From assembly GCA_021809225.1 (NCBI GenBank), contig JAKBAL010000117.1, positions 1 through 7,022 of the forward strand: a DNA stretch of 7,022 bases. Direction: 5' to 3'. Shown piece by piece: positions 1 through 7,022 of the stretch (position 1 is its first letter; each line of letters opens with the position of its first letter). Under the pieces are notes generated by a model. The model had not been told where the DNA came from. It ran no database searches and saw only the letters and a program-made list of their open reading frames with translations. The DNA comes from Pseudomonadota bacterium. Its GTDB lineage: Bacteria; Pseudomonadota; Alphaproteobacteria; UBA9655. The translations under genes were made by a program, and so were the position numbers.

Positions 1-232
1 CCGAACGCCTCTTAGCAATAAGTTCGTTAACAAGCGAAGTTTTTTTTCGATTTTGCTTTTTAACTTTCTCTCGAATTTTGCTCAAAGCTTGTTCTGCTGT
101 CGTGATGCAGAGCTCTTCCCCTTTCACATGGATGATAACTTCATCCCCAATAGATAAATGGAGCTTTTCACGAATAAGGGAAGGAATAATGACTCTTCCC
201 CCTGCACCAATTTTTGTACGCGTATCTAGCAT
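1..232 (-). CDS. AbrB/MazE/SpoVT-type antitoxin, VapB-like; 3' end outside window
   Basis: The visible 77 residues begin MLDTRTKIGAGGRVIIPSLI. The pattern G-x-G-G-R-V-I-I-P (about residues 9-17), then I-R-E-K-L-x-L-x-x-G-D-E-V (20-32), is the swapped-hairpin AbrB fold used by MazE and VapB antitoxins to bind DNA. After a basic linker (residues 52-64, rich in K and R) comes SLVNELIAKRR (66-76), which resembles the toxin-binding tail seen in many AbrB-type VapB antitoxins. From family knowledge, such proteins neutralise a toxin, usually a PIN-domain VapC ribonuclease, encoded just downstream, and repress their own operon. The start at 232 is supported by AGGA at 242-245, nine bases upstream, and by an in-frame TAA upstream with no alternative ATG between. 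The gene follows the ABC exporter on the same strand but has its own promoter. The toxin itself is inferred, because it would lie beyond the left edge. A stand-alone AbrB-like regulator is the alternative. Confidence 0.82.
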   Translation of the reverse strand, partial: MLDTRTKIGAGGRVIIPSLIREKLHLSIGDEVIIHVKGEELCITTAEQALSKIREKVKKQNRKKTSLVNELIAKRRS

Positions 233-268
233 TTTGGCTATTCCTATAACTTACAAACCTTAAAATAA

Positions 269-297
269 AATATACCATATTTTTTTATTTAAGTCAA
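269..297 (-). promoter_or_regulatory. Sigma-70 type promoter of the antitoxin gene
   Basis: Read on the minus strand, TTGACT (292-297) and TATATT (269-274) are separated by exactly 17 bases, each one mismatch from the -35 and -10 consensus. Transcription would begin near 262 and give a leader of about 30 bases before the ATG at 232. A small symmetric element, ATAT-3 bases-ATAT (270-280), overlaps the -10. An autoregulating AbrB-type antitoxin could bind such a site, but that is inference. Confidence 0.6.
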
Positions 298-304
298 TTT
301 CTAT

Positions 305-330
305 ATTTTATGACAAAATTCTTATAAAAT
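305..330. repeat. AT-only inverted repeat between exporter and antitoxin genes
   Basis: ATTTTAT (305-311) and ATAAAAT (324-330) are perfect inverted arms around a 12-base spacer, just past the exporter stop codon. The same stretch carries a direct repeat of ATGACA (310-315 and 329-334), 19 bases apart. The stem has no G:C pair and no T-run directly after it, so it is at best a weak 3' hairpin for the exporter mRNA. The ATGACA pair, about two helical turns apart and upstream of the antitoxin -35, could instead be a protein site. Neither role is demonstrated. Confidence 0.25.
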
Positions 331-338
331 GACATATC

Positions 339-2141
339 TTATGATGCTGAGACCTTAATTTCAGGATCAATAAAACTTTTATAAACCTCCTTTTCTCCCA
401 TCAGCGTCTCTGGCGTTCCCACGGCAACGACTTTTCCGTGATCCAGTACAACGAGGCGATCAGCCTTTTGGATGGTGGACTGGCGGTGAGCGATAATAAG
501 GGTGGTGCGATTATGTTTGAGAGTTTCAAGGGCCTTTTGAACCTGCTGTTCGCTTGTCGTATCAAGGGCGCTTGTGGCTTCATCAAGTAACAAGATAGGA
601 GGGTCTTTTAAGATGGCCCGGGCGATGGCAATACGTTGACGTTGGCCCCCTGAAAGGGCAACTCCTTTTTCACCCACGGGTGTGTGATAGCCTTGTGGAA
701 GGTCTTTAATAAACTCATCTGCATAGGCGGCTTTGGCCGCTGTTATCACTTCCTCGTCAGTGGTTGCCAAATTTCCAAATCGAATGTTTTCAAAAAATGT
801 CGTGCTAAAAAGGACAGGATCTTGGGGCACCAGACCGATAAGGTTGCGTGAAACGTGAGGATCTAGATCTTCCAAAGGGACGCCATCCATAAAAATTTGG
901 CCTTTTAAGGGGTCATAAAAGCGCATCAAAAGGTTAAGCAGGGTTGTTTTTCCAACGCCAGAGGGGCCAACAAGAGCTACGGTTTCACCTTTGAAGACTT
1001 CAAATGAAATATCCTTGAGGACAAGGTGATGAGGTCTCGAAGGATAGGAAAAGGATACATTTGCAAACCGAAGGTGTCCTTGAAGAGGAGAGGGGAGGGA
1101 GCGAGGCTCGGAAGGTATTTTAAGACTTGATTTTAAATCTAAAAATTCAAAAATCCGTTCAACGCCACCGGCTGCTCTTAAAATATCGCCATGAACTTCA
1201 CTTAATGAACCAGCTGCTCCCGCAACGGCCGCTGCGTAAAAGAGAAAGGCGGATAGCTGACCTGGCGTCATATGGCCTTTAATGACGCTATGTCCCCCAT
1301 ACCATAGCACAGCACTGACGCCACTAAAGACAAGAACCATGACAAGGGCCGTGAGGCGGGCCCGTGTCTCAACTCGTTTTAAGGACGCTTTATATGTATT
1401 CTCGACTTGGTCAGAGAAAAGACGGCTCATATAAGATTCTTGACAAAAAGCAAGAACCGTACGGATGGCTCCAAATGTTTCATCAAGGCGGGCCGCGACC
1501 CCTGCCGTTTTATCCTGAGCAAGACGAGAATACTGTTGAACTTTCTTTCCATAGACAAGGATGGGAACAAGAACGAGAGGAATAACGATCGTTATAACGC
1601 CTGTGAGAAAAGGACTTGTCAAAATCAGCATGATCAGCCCCCCAGAAATAATAAGAATATTACGCAACGCGATGGGAATCGATGTGCCTAGGACAATTTG
1701 TAAAAGGGTTGTGTCCGTTGTAAGGCGGGATTGAATTTCACCCAGACTGGTTGACTCAAAAAAGCTGACGTCTTGTTTAAGAAGATGAGAAAAAATGTCT
1801 TTTCTTAAATCCGCAATGACTCTTTCACTAAGCTGAGAAACCCAATACAGACGTCCATAACTGGCGAGTGCCATGACGAAAACAGTGATAAAAAGTCCAA
1901 TCAGCGAGCCATTAAGACCAAGAGAAGAGTTTTCAGAAAAGCCATCGTCCACGAAATAGCGAAGCCCAACCCCTACACCTAAAACCGTGAGGGACGCGAT
2001 AAGGATGGAAAGAACGGAAAAGACGAGACTTTTAGGGTAGGATAGAATATAGGGCAAAATTTTTCGCAAAACGGTGGGTTTGTTCCCCGAAGGTCTGATT
2101 TGAGTGACTTCTTTATCAAGATAACTTGGTTCACGCAGCAT
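339..2141 (-). CDS. Half-size ABC exporter (MsbA-related, ABC type 1 membrane domain fused to ATPase)
   Basis: This 600-residue protein has a six-helix ABC type 1 membrane domain (hydrophobic segments near 36-58, 78-98, 155-175, 178-198, 265-285 and 295-315) followed by an ATPase domain. ATPase motifs are complete: A-loop Tyr366, Walker A GPSGVGKTT (392-400), Q-loop Gln440, signature LSGGQ (496-500), Walker B ILLLDE (516-521), D-loop SALD (524-527) and switch His552. It should work as an inner-membrane homodimer driving export by ATP hydrolysis. The stretch TPGQLSAFLFYAAAVAGAAGSLSE (292-315, read approximately) and the overall length resemble the MsbA-related alphaproteobacterial exporter family; the substrate cannot be read from sequence. 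I chose the ATG at 2141 over one at 2210: GAGGAG (2152-2157) sits ten bases upstream, and the 2210 start would add 23 unconserved-looking residues and an 80-base overlap with cyaY. The chosen start still overlaps cyaY by 11 bases, implying translational coupling. No damage is visible. Confidence 0.9.
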   Translation of the reverse strand: MLREPSYLDKEVTQIRPSGNKPTVLRKILPYILSYPKSLVFSVLSILIASLTVLGVGVGLRYFVDDGFSENSSLGLNGSLIGLFITVFVMALASYGRLYWVSQLSERVIADLRKDIFSHLLKQDVSFFESTSLGEIQSRLTTDTTLLQIVLGTSIPIALRNILIISGGLIMLILTSPFLTGVITIVIPLVLVPILVYGKKVQQYSRLAQDKTAGVAARLDETFGAIRTVLAFCQESYMSRLFSDQVENTYKASLKRVETRARLTALVMVLVFSGVSAVLWYGGHSVIKGHMTPGQLSAFLFYAAAVAGAAGSLSEVHGDILRAAGGVERIFEFLDLKSSLKIPSEPRSLPSPLQGHLRFANVSFSYPSRPHHLVLKDISFEVFKGETVALVGPSGVGKTTLLNLLMRFYDPLKGQIFMDGVPLEDLDPHVSRNLIGLVPQDPVLFSTTFFENIRFGNLATTDEEVITAAKAAYADEFIKDLPQGYHTPVGEKGVALSGGQRQRIAIARAILKDPPILLLDEATSALDTTSEQQVQKALETLKHNRTTLIIAHRQSTIQKADRLVVLDHGKVVAVGTPETLMGEKEVYKSFIDPEIKVSAS

Positions 2142-2424
2142 GGATTTTTCGCTCCTCAATAAGAAGATCCTCAATGGGGATATCCGTTCGGGTGCATCGC
2201 CATTGTCCATTCTTAAACTGGAAATGATGGGCCCCTGTAAAGGGTGAAGAAACCCATATTTGGCGTGTTACTCCGTGCTTATTGATCAAATATTGATGCC
2301 CCTCTGGAAGGGTCACTGTTAAGGTTTCTTCAAGCAAATCGACATCTGCCTGTGGCCAGGATCTTTCGAAAAAATCAGAGAGTTTCTCTAAAATAAATGT
2401 GGAGGCTTTGTAAAAATTATCCAT
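2131..2424 (-). CDS. cyaY: Frataxin-family iron protein CyaY
   Basis: The 97-residue product matches bacterial frataxin across its length: an N-terminal helix (about 2-22), an acidic first strand region (ADVD, 26-29), then TLTVTLPEGHQYLINK (34-49), the signature RQIWVSSP (54-61), GAHHF (64-68), the W75 strand, and a C-terminal helix (IEDLLIEE, 84-91). CyaY is a cytosolic protein that binds iron weakly through an acidic ridge and modulates cysteine desulfurase IscS during Fe-S cluster assembly. The ridge here (E13, D17, E20, D27, D29, E32, E33) looks thinner than in E. coli CyaY. Length is slightly under the E. coli protein (about 106). The ATG at 2424 has AGGA (2430-2433) five bases upstream. 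It is the first gene of a two-gene leftward unit with the ABC exporter. No isc or suf gene is visible nearby. The family call is secure; the exporter link is positional only. Confidence 0.9.
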   Translation of the reverse strand: MDNFYKASTFILEKLSDFFERSWPQADVDLLEETLTVTLPEGHQYLINKHGVTRQIWVSSPFTGAHHFQFKNGQWRCTRTDIPIEDLLIEERKIHAA

Positions 2425-2613
2425 GGGAATCCTTTTAAATGTCTATAATGTTATGAACCTATCTATCATATAGTTTTATATCCTTTTCCCCCATGATGCC
2501 ATGAGAATATCCACCCATGGTTAAAGATAACCTTAAGAAGGCCTTGAAAAAGACTTTCTTTATCCCCACATAGGGGTTACAGTGCAGCTTCTTTTTACCA
2601 GATAGAGTTATCA
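2425..2613. promoter_or_regulatory. Divergent intergenic region between cyaY and typA
   Basis: Both flanking genes are transcribed away from this 189-base spacer, so promoters for both should lie here. On the plus strand a perfect TATAAT occurs at 2444-2449, but no good -35 lies 16-18 bases before it; if used, typA would have a leader of about 160 bases. A second plus-strand option is TTGAAA (2544-2549) with only a poor -10 (around 2567-2574). On the minus strand, TATGAT and TATAGA hexamers lie upstream of cyaY, again without a convincing -35. The typA ribosome binding site is weak (TAGAG at 2603-2607). CCCC-5 bases-GGGG at 2564-2576 could form a four-pair hairpin. I cannot pick the promoters with confidence. 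Confidence 0.3.
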
Positions 2614-4434
2614 ATGAGTACAATTCGAAATTTAGCCATTATCGCCCACGTGGATCATGGAAAAACAACGTTAGTGGACGCGCTTTTCCGCCAAAGTGGT
2701 GTTTATCGCGATAATCAGCGCATCGCTGAACGCGCCATGGACAGCAATGAATTAGAGAAAGAGCGGGGCATCACAATCCTTGCCAAATGTACCTCCATTA
2801 TTTGGGAAGATCATCGACTCAATATCGTCGATACGCCGGGTCACGCTGACTTTGGCGGCGAAGTTGAGCGGATTCTTTCGATGGTGGATGGAGTTCTGGT
2901 TCTTGTTGATGCTTCAGAAGGTCCCATGCCACAAACAAAATTTGTGGTTGCAAAAGCCTTGCGTCAGGGTCTCAAACCCATTGTGGTAATCAATAAGGCT
3001 GACAAGCCCGATGCTCGCCTTTATGAGGTTCATGAGGAAGTTTTTGATTTATTCGCAGCTTTAGACGCAACTGATGAGCAGTTGGATTTTCCAACTCTTT
3101 ATGCCTCTGCTAAGGAAGGCTGGGCTATTGAAAACATAGAGGATGAAAAAAAAGATCTTTCCCCTCTTTTTAATACAATTTTAAAGCATGTAGAAGTTGC
3201 TGAAGGGGATGCGGAAGCTCCTTTTTCAATGCTTGTTACGACTCTTGAATCCGATCCTTATTTAGGGCGTATTTTAACGGGTCGCATTCACAGTGGTACG
3301 GCACGTGTCAATATGCCGGTCAAAGCCCTGGGTCGAGAAGGTGAAGTGTTAGAACAAACCCGTTTGACTAAACTTTTAGCCTTCCGGGGCCTTGAGCGCG
3401 TTCCCATTCAAGAAGCTATGGCAGGAGATATTATTGCTGTCGCAGGGTTTGAAAAAGCAACGGTGTCGGATACGATTTGTGTGCCAGAAGTCATGGAACC
3501 TTTGAAAGCTCTTCCTATTGATCCCCCTACCTTGGCTATGACCTTTTGTGTCAATGATTCTCCTTTTGCTGGTAAAGATGGCAAAAAGGTGACCTCGCGG
3601 ATGATTCGCGATCGGTTGATGGCGGAAGCGGAAAGCAATGTTTCAATTAAAGTTACTGAAACTGCAAATACGGATGCCTTTGAAGTCGCTGGTCGTGGGG
3701 AATTGCAGCTGGGTGTTTTGATTGAAACCATGCGACGAGAAGGATTTGAGCTCGCCATTGGTCGTCCACGCGTCCTTTTTAAGACAGATGAAGACACAGG
3801 GCAAACTTTAGAACCTATGGAAGAAGTCCAAATTGATGTGGACGATGAGTACACAGGGATTGTTGTTGAAAAGATGGGCCTTCGAAAGGGAGAAATGATG
3901 GATATGCGTCCCTCTGGTGGAGGCAAAACCCGTATTGTTTTCATTGCACCTTCCCGAGGTCTCATTGGCTATCAAGGAGAATTTCTAACCGATACACGAG
4001 GAACCGGCATTATGAGCCGTCTATTCCATAGCTACGCGGCCTTTAAGGGCCCTATTGGCGGTAGGCGTAATGGAGTTTTAATTTCAAACGCTATAGGTCA
4101 AGCAGTAACCTATGCCCTTTGGAACCTTGATGATCGCGGAATCATGTTTATTACACCAGGAACGGCTGTTTATGAAGGCATGATTATTGGAGAACACACC
4201 CGCGATAACGATTTGGAAGTTAATCCTTTAAGATCTAAACAGCTCACAAACTTTCGGGCTGCAGGTAAAGATGAAGCCGTGCGCCTTACACCGCCGCGTT
4301 TGCTGACCCTTGAACAAGCTATTGCTTATATTGAGGATGATGAATTTGTAGAAGTTACACCTCACTCTCTCCGTTTGCGGAAAGCTTTACTTGATCCAAA
4401 TGCGCGAAAAAGAGCTGATCGGGAGAAGAGTTAG
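2614..4434 (+). CDS. typA: Ribosome-associated translational GTPase TypA/BipA
   Basis: The 606-residue protein is full length for TypA/BipA (607 in E. coli). The GTPase domain has every motif: G1 AHVDHGKTT (11-19), G2 RGITI (51-55), G3 DTPGH (73-77, with the catalytic His77), G4 NKAD (127-130) and G5 SAK (165-167). A beta-barrel domain II follows (about 203-290). Two EF-G-like domains come next, with AGRGELQLG (359-367) in the first and [12 protein letters not shown] (446-457) in the second. The BipA-specific C-terminal domain carries [10 protein letters not shown] (540-549) and [12 protein letters not shown] (559-570). TypA binds the 70S ribosome at the EF-G site and supports ribosome assembly and growth under cold and other stresses. 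The ATG at 2614 begins directly at the conserved [11 protein letters not shown] sequence, so the start is firm despite a weak Shine-Dalgarno. The gene stands alone: a divergent neighbour lies upstream and a palindromic repeat follows 25 bases after its stop. Confidence 0.97.
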   Translation: MSTIRNLAIIAHVDHGKTTLVDALFRQSGVYRDNQRIAERAMDSNELEKERGITILAKCTSIIWEDHRLNIVDTPGHADFGGEVERILSMVDGVLVLVDASEGPMPQTKFVVAKALRQGLKPIVVINKADKPDARLYEVHEEVFDLFAALDATDEQLDFPTLYASAKEGWAIENIEDEKKDLSPLFNTILKHVEVAEGDAEAPFSMLVTTLESDPYLGRILTGRIHSGTARVNMPVKALGREGEVLEQTRLTKLLAFRGLERVPIQEAMAGDIIAVAGFEKATVSDTICVPEVMEPLKALPIDPPTLAMTFCVNDSPFAGKDGKKVTSRMIRDRLMAEAESNVSIKVTETANTDAFEVAGRGELQLGVLIETMRREGFELAIGRPRVLFKTDEDTGQTLEPMEEVQIDVDDEYTGIVVEKMGLRKGEMMDMRPSGGGKTRIVFIAPSRGLIGYQGEFLTDTRGTGIMSRLFHSYAAFKGPIGGRRNGVLISNAIGQAVTYALWNLDDRGIMFITPGTAVYEGMIIGEHTRDNDLEVNPLRSKQLTNFRAAGKDEAVRLTPPRLLTLEQAIAYIEDDEFVEVTPHSLRLRKALLDPNARKRADREKS

Positions 4435-4451
4435 GCTTAATAAGCTTAAGC

Positions 4452-4545
4452 AAAAAAAGACTGGATTGCTTCGGAGCATCCGCTCCTCGCAATGACGGAT
4501 AGGGGGAATCGTCATTGCGAGCGTAGCGAAGCAATCCAGTTTTTA
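4452..4545 (+). terminator. Probable rho-independent terminator of typA formed by the palindromic repeat
   Basis: The GC-rich stem of the palindrome (4460-4540) is preceded by seven A's (4452-4458) and followed at once by a T-run (4540-4544). This is the arrangement of an intrinsic terminator for rightward transcription out of typA. The A-run on the other side would give a T-run on the opposite strand, so it could work in both directions. The loop and the interrupted middle of the stem make efficiency uncertain. recF begins only 27 bases after the T-run. Confidence 0.5.
4460..4540. repeat. 81-base palindromic intergenic repeat with a nested hairpin
   Basis: The outer arms ACTGGATTGCTTCG (4460-4473) and its complement (4527-4540) match over 14 bases. 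The inner arms CGCAATGACG (4488-4497) and its complement (4510-4519) match over 10 bases, around a 12-base loop (4498-4509). Between them the two sides differ: the left has 14 bases (4474-4487) and the right has seven (4520-4526). The left insert lies within its own hairpin, GGAGC-ATCC-GCTCC (4473-4486), so the RNA could fold as a branched structure. I recognise the ends as a widely scattered bacterial repeat motif (GGATTGCTTCG and CGCAATGACG); copy number in this genome cannot be seen, since the window has one copy. No coding capacity is apparent. It is probably a non-autonomous repeat that landed between typA and recF. Confidence 0.8.
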
Positions 4546-4571
4546 AATTTTAAAACAAACTCTAAAGGCTC

Positions 4572-5738
4572 ATGGAAGCAACTCAGCTCAAAACAGTCAA
4601 TGACTCTAATATCCCCTCAAGAGGGGTTGAACGCTTAACCCTTTCCCATTTTCGCTGCTATGAAATTTTTAGCGTTTCTCTTGATTTAAAATCTGTGGTG
4701 TTGACTGGTCCCAATGGGGCAGGAAAGACAAATCTTTTAGAAGCCCTCTCTTTCTTGATTCCTGGGCGAGGGTTGCGTCATGCCCGCCTTTCGGAGGTAA
4801 AACACCAAGAGAGCAAAGACCCATGGGCAATTTTCATTCAGCTGAAAGATCAAGATACTGGGATTCAGATTGGAACGGGCCTCGACCCTGATGCACCGAC
4901 AAATGAACGACGGATCAGCAGAATCAATGGAGAGCAAGTTAAAAGTCAGTCTGCTCTTGCCGAATGGGTTTCGATGGTATGGCTTACGCCTCAAATGGAT
5001 CGGCTGTTTTTAGAAGGGCCTCAAGTTCGACGACGGTTTCTAGACCGCCTTGTCTATGGTTTTGATCCGACGCATGCGCAGCGCTTAAATCGCTATGAGA
5101 AGGTTTTAAGAGAGAGACATTTTCTTTTGCGTCAAGGACGCTATGATCGGTACTGGCTTGAGGGCCTGGAGGAAAATCTTGTGAATGACGGCATTGCAAT
5201 AACCGTTGCTCGTCGTGAAGTTGTGGGGCAACTTTCCTCCGTTCTCCAAAATCAAGAAAATATTTTTCCTCAAGCTGAGCTTTTGTTAAAAGGGGATCTT
5301 GAAAATCTTCTTCATCAACGGAGCCTTCTTGAGGTTGAAGAGGAAATGCGTCGTCTTTTGACCGAAGGGAGAGAACAAGATCGCTTGACGGGGCGAACGT
5401 CTTTTGGCCCCCATCGGAGTGATCTTTTTGCAATGTTTCCTGAGAAAAACCAGCCGGCAGCGATGTGTTCCACTGGAGAACAAAAGGCTCTATTGCTTTC
5501 CATTGTGATGGCGTCTGCGCAACTGTTATCTATACGCACAGGAGCAATTCCCCTCTTGCTTTTAGATGAAGTTGTAGCTCATCTTGATGAGAAACGTAGA
5601 TCAGCATTGTTTGATGCGATTTTAAAGCTTAAAATACAAACATGGCTTACAGGAACTGACGCATCCTTATTTAAAGAATTGCAAGGAAATGCTCAGTTTT
5701 TAAGCCTTAAGGAAGCCCGTTTAGTATCGAAAACATAA
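4572..5738 (+). CDS. recF: DNA replication and repair protein RecF
   Basis: The 388-residue product is a RecF-type SMC-like ATPase. VERLTLSHFRCY (19-30) begins the conserved fold. It is followed by Walker A GPNGAGKTN (46-54), the RecF motif FLEGPQVRRRFLDRL (146-160), the GPHRSDL segment (279-285), the ABC-type signature STGEQKALLLS (300-310) and Walker B LLLLDEVVAHLD (328-339). RecF binds ssDNA-dsDNA junctions at stalled forks and, with RecO and RecR, helps load RecA onto SSB-coated gaps. Length is within the usual range (about 360-390). The start at 4572 is forced: an in-frame TAA lies at 4563-4565 and no alternative start codon occurs before the conserved region, so the first 18 residues are an N-terminal extension. 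Its ribosome site (AAGG, 4565-4568) is only three bases from the ATG, suggesting modest translation. gyrB follows after 12 bases, the usual recF-gyrB pairing. Confidence 0.96.
   Translation: MEATQLKTVNDSNIPSRGVERLTLSHFRCYEIFSVSLDLKSVVLTGPNGAGKTNLLEALSFLIPGRGLRHARLSEVKHQESKDPWAIFIQLKDQDTGIQIGTGLDPDAPTNERRISRINGEQVKSQSALAEWVSMVWLTPQMDRLFLEGPQVRRRFLDRLVYGFDPTHAQRLNRYEKVLRERHFLLRQGRYDRYWLEGLEENLVNDGIAITVARREVVGQLSSVLQNQENIFPQAELLLKGDLENLLHQRSLLEVEEEMRRLLTEGREQDRLTGRTSFGPHRSDLFAMFPEKNQPAAMCSTGEQKALLLSIVMASAQLLSIRTGAIPLLLLDEVVAHLDEKRRSALFDAILKLKIQTWLTGTDASLFKELQGNAQFLSLKEARLVSKT

Positions 5739-7022
<1,284 letters not shown>

Noticed and set aside
78..263. A 61-codon plus-strand frame at the left edge
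   Set aside because: It is antisense to the AbrB-type antitoxin, whose minus-strand product has a clear family signature, a promoter and a ribosome site.
339..2141. Exporter as an Atm1/ABCB7-type Fe-S related transporter because it adjoins frataxin
   Set aside because: The membrane-domain segment GQLSAFLFYAAAVAGAAG is like MsbA-related exporters, and I do not see the features I associate with Atm1; adjacency alone is not enough.
2507..2570. Possible DnaA boxes (ATATCCACC at 2507-2515, TTATCCCCACA at 2560-2570) hinting at a replication origin
   Set aside because: The first matches the consensus TTATCCACA at seven of nine positions and the second needs a two-base insertion; there is no cluster of boxes and no dnaA or dnaN nearby.
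3408..3965. A 185-codon open frame on the minus strand inside typA
   Set aside because: It lies wholly antisense to a strongly conserved GTPase gene, its translation is serine-rich and low in recognisable motifs, and it has no family resemblance; it is a shadow of typA codon use.
4435..4451. GCTTAA-5 bases-TTAAGC small inverted repeat just after the typA stop
   Set aside because: It could form a six-pair hairpin but is followed by A's rather than T's, and the much stronger palindrome lies right after it.
4737..5539. Several minus-strand open frames inside recF (85, 149, 65 and 74 codons)
   Set aside because: They overlap one another and the well-supported recF gene, and show no domain or ribosome site.

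Overview
The window looks like a chromosomal housekeeping segment from an alphaproteobacterium of moderate to low GC content. The evidence is a frataxin (CyaY), an MsbA-related half-size ABC exporter of a type common in alphaproteobacteria, an alphaproteobacterial-looking RecF, and a proteobacterial GyrB. A long palindromic intergenic repeat of the 'GGATTGCTTCG...CGCAATGACG' kind is also present. I associate such repeats with host-associated lineages (Rickettsiales, Holosporales and similar), but they occur elsewhere, so placement below class is only a guess.

Layout. The left 2.4 kb is read leftward: cyaY (2424-2131), then a 600-residue ABC exporter gene that overlaps the cyaY end by 11 bases, then a short AT-rich gap. 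That gap holds a near-consensus promoter for an AbrB/MazE-type antitoxin gene, which runs off the left edge; its probable toxin partner would lie outside. A 189-base divergent region (2425-2613) separates this block from the right 4.4 kb, which is read rightward: typA/bipA (2614-4434), an 81-base palindromic repeat that can also act as a terminator, recF (4572-5738), and gyrB. gyrB starts 12 bases after recF and runs off the right edge just before its TOPRIM domain.

How the genes relate. recF and gyrB are the right half of the ancestral dnaA-dnaN-recF-gyrB replication cluster. Here typA and a repeat stand where dnaN would be expected. CyaY (iron and Fe-S cluster assembly) is translationally linked to an exporter of unknown substrate. 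TypA is a ribosome-associated GTPase involved in stress adaptation and ribosome assembly. The left-edge antitoxin is the only accessory-type gene.

I see no clear new multi-gene system. The points most worth a second look are the nested palindromic repeat placed so close to recF, a serine in GyrB where E. coli has the coumarin-contact Arg136, the cyaY-exporter overlap, and the toxin-antitoxin module cut by the left edge.
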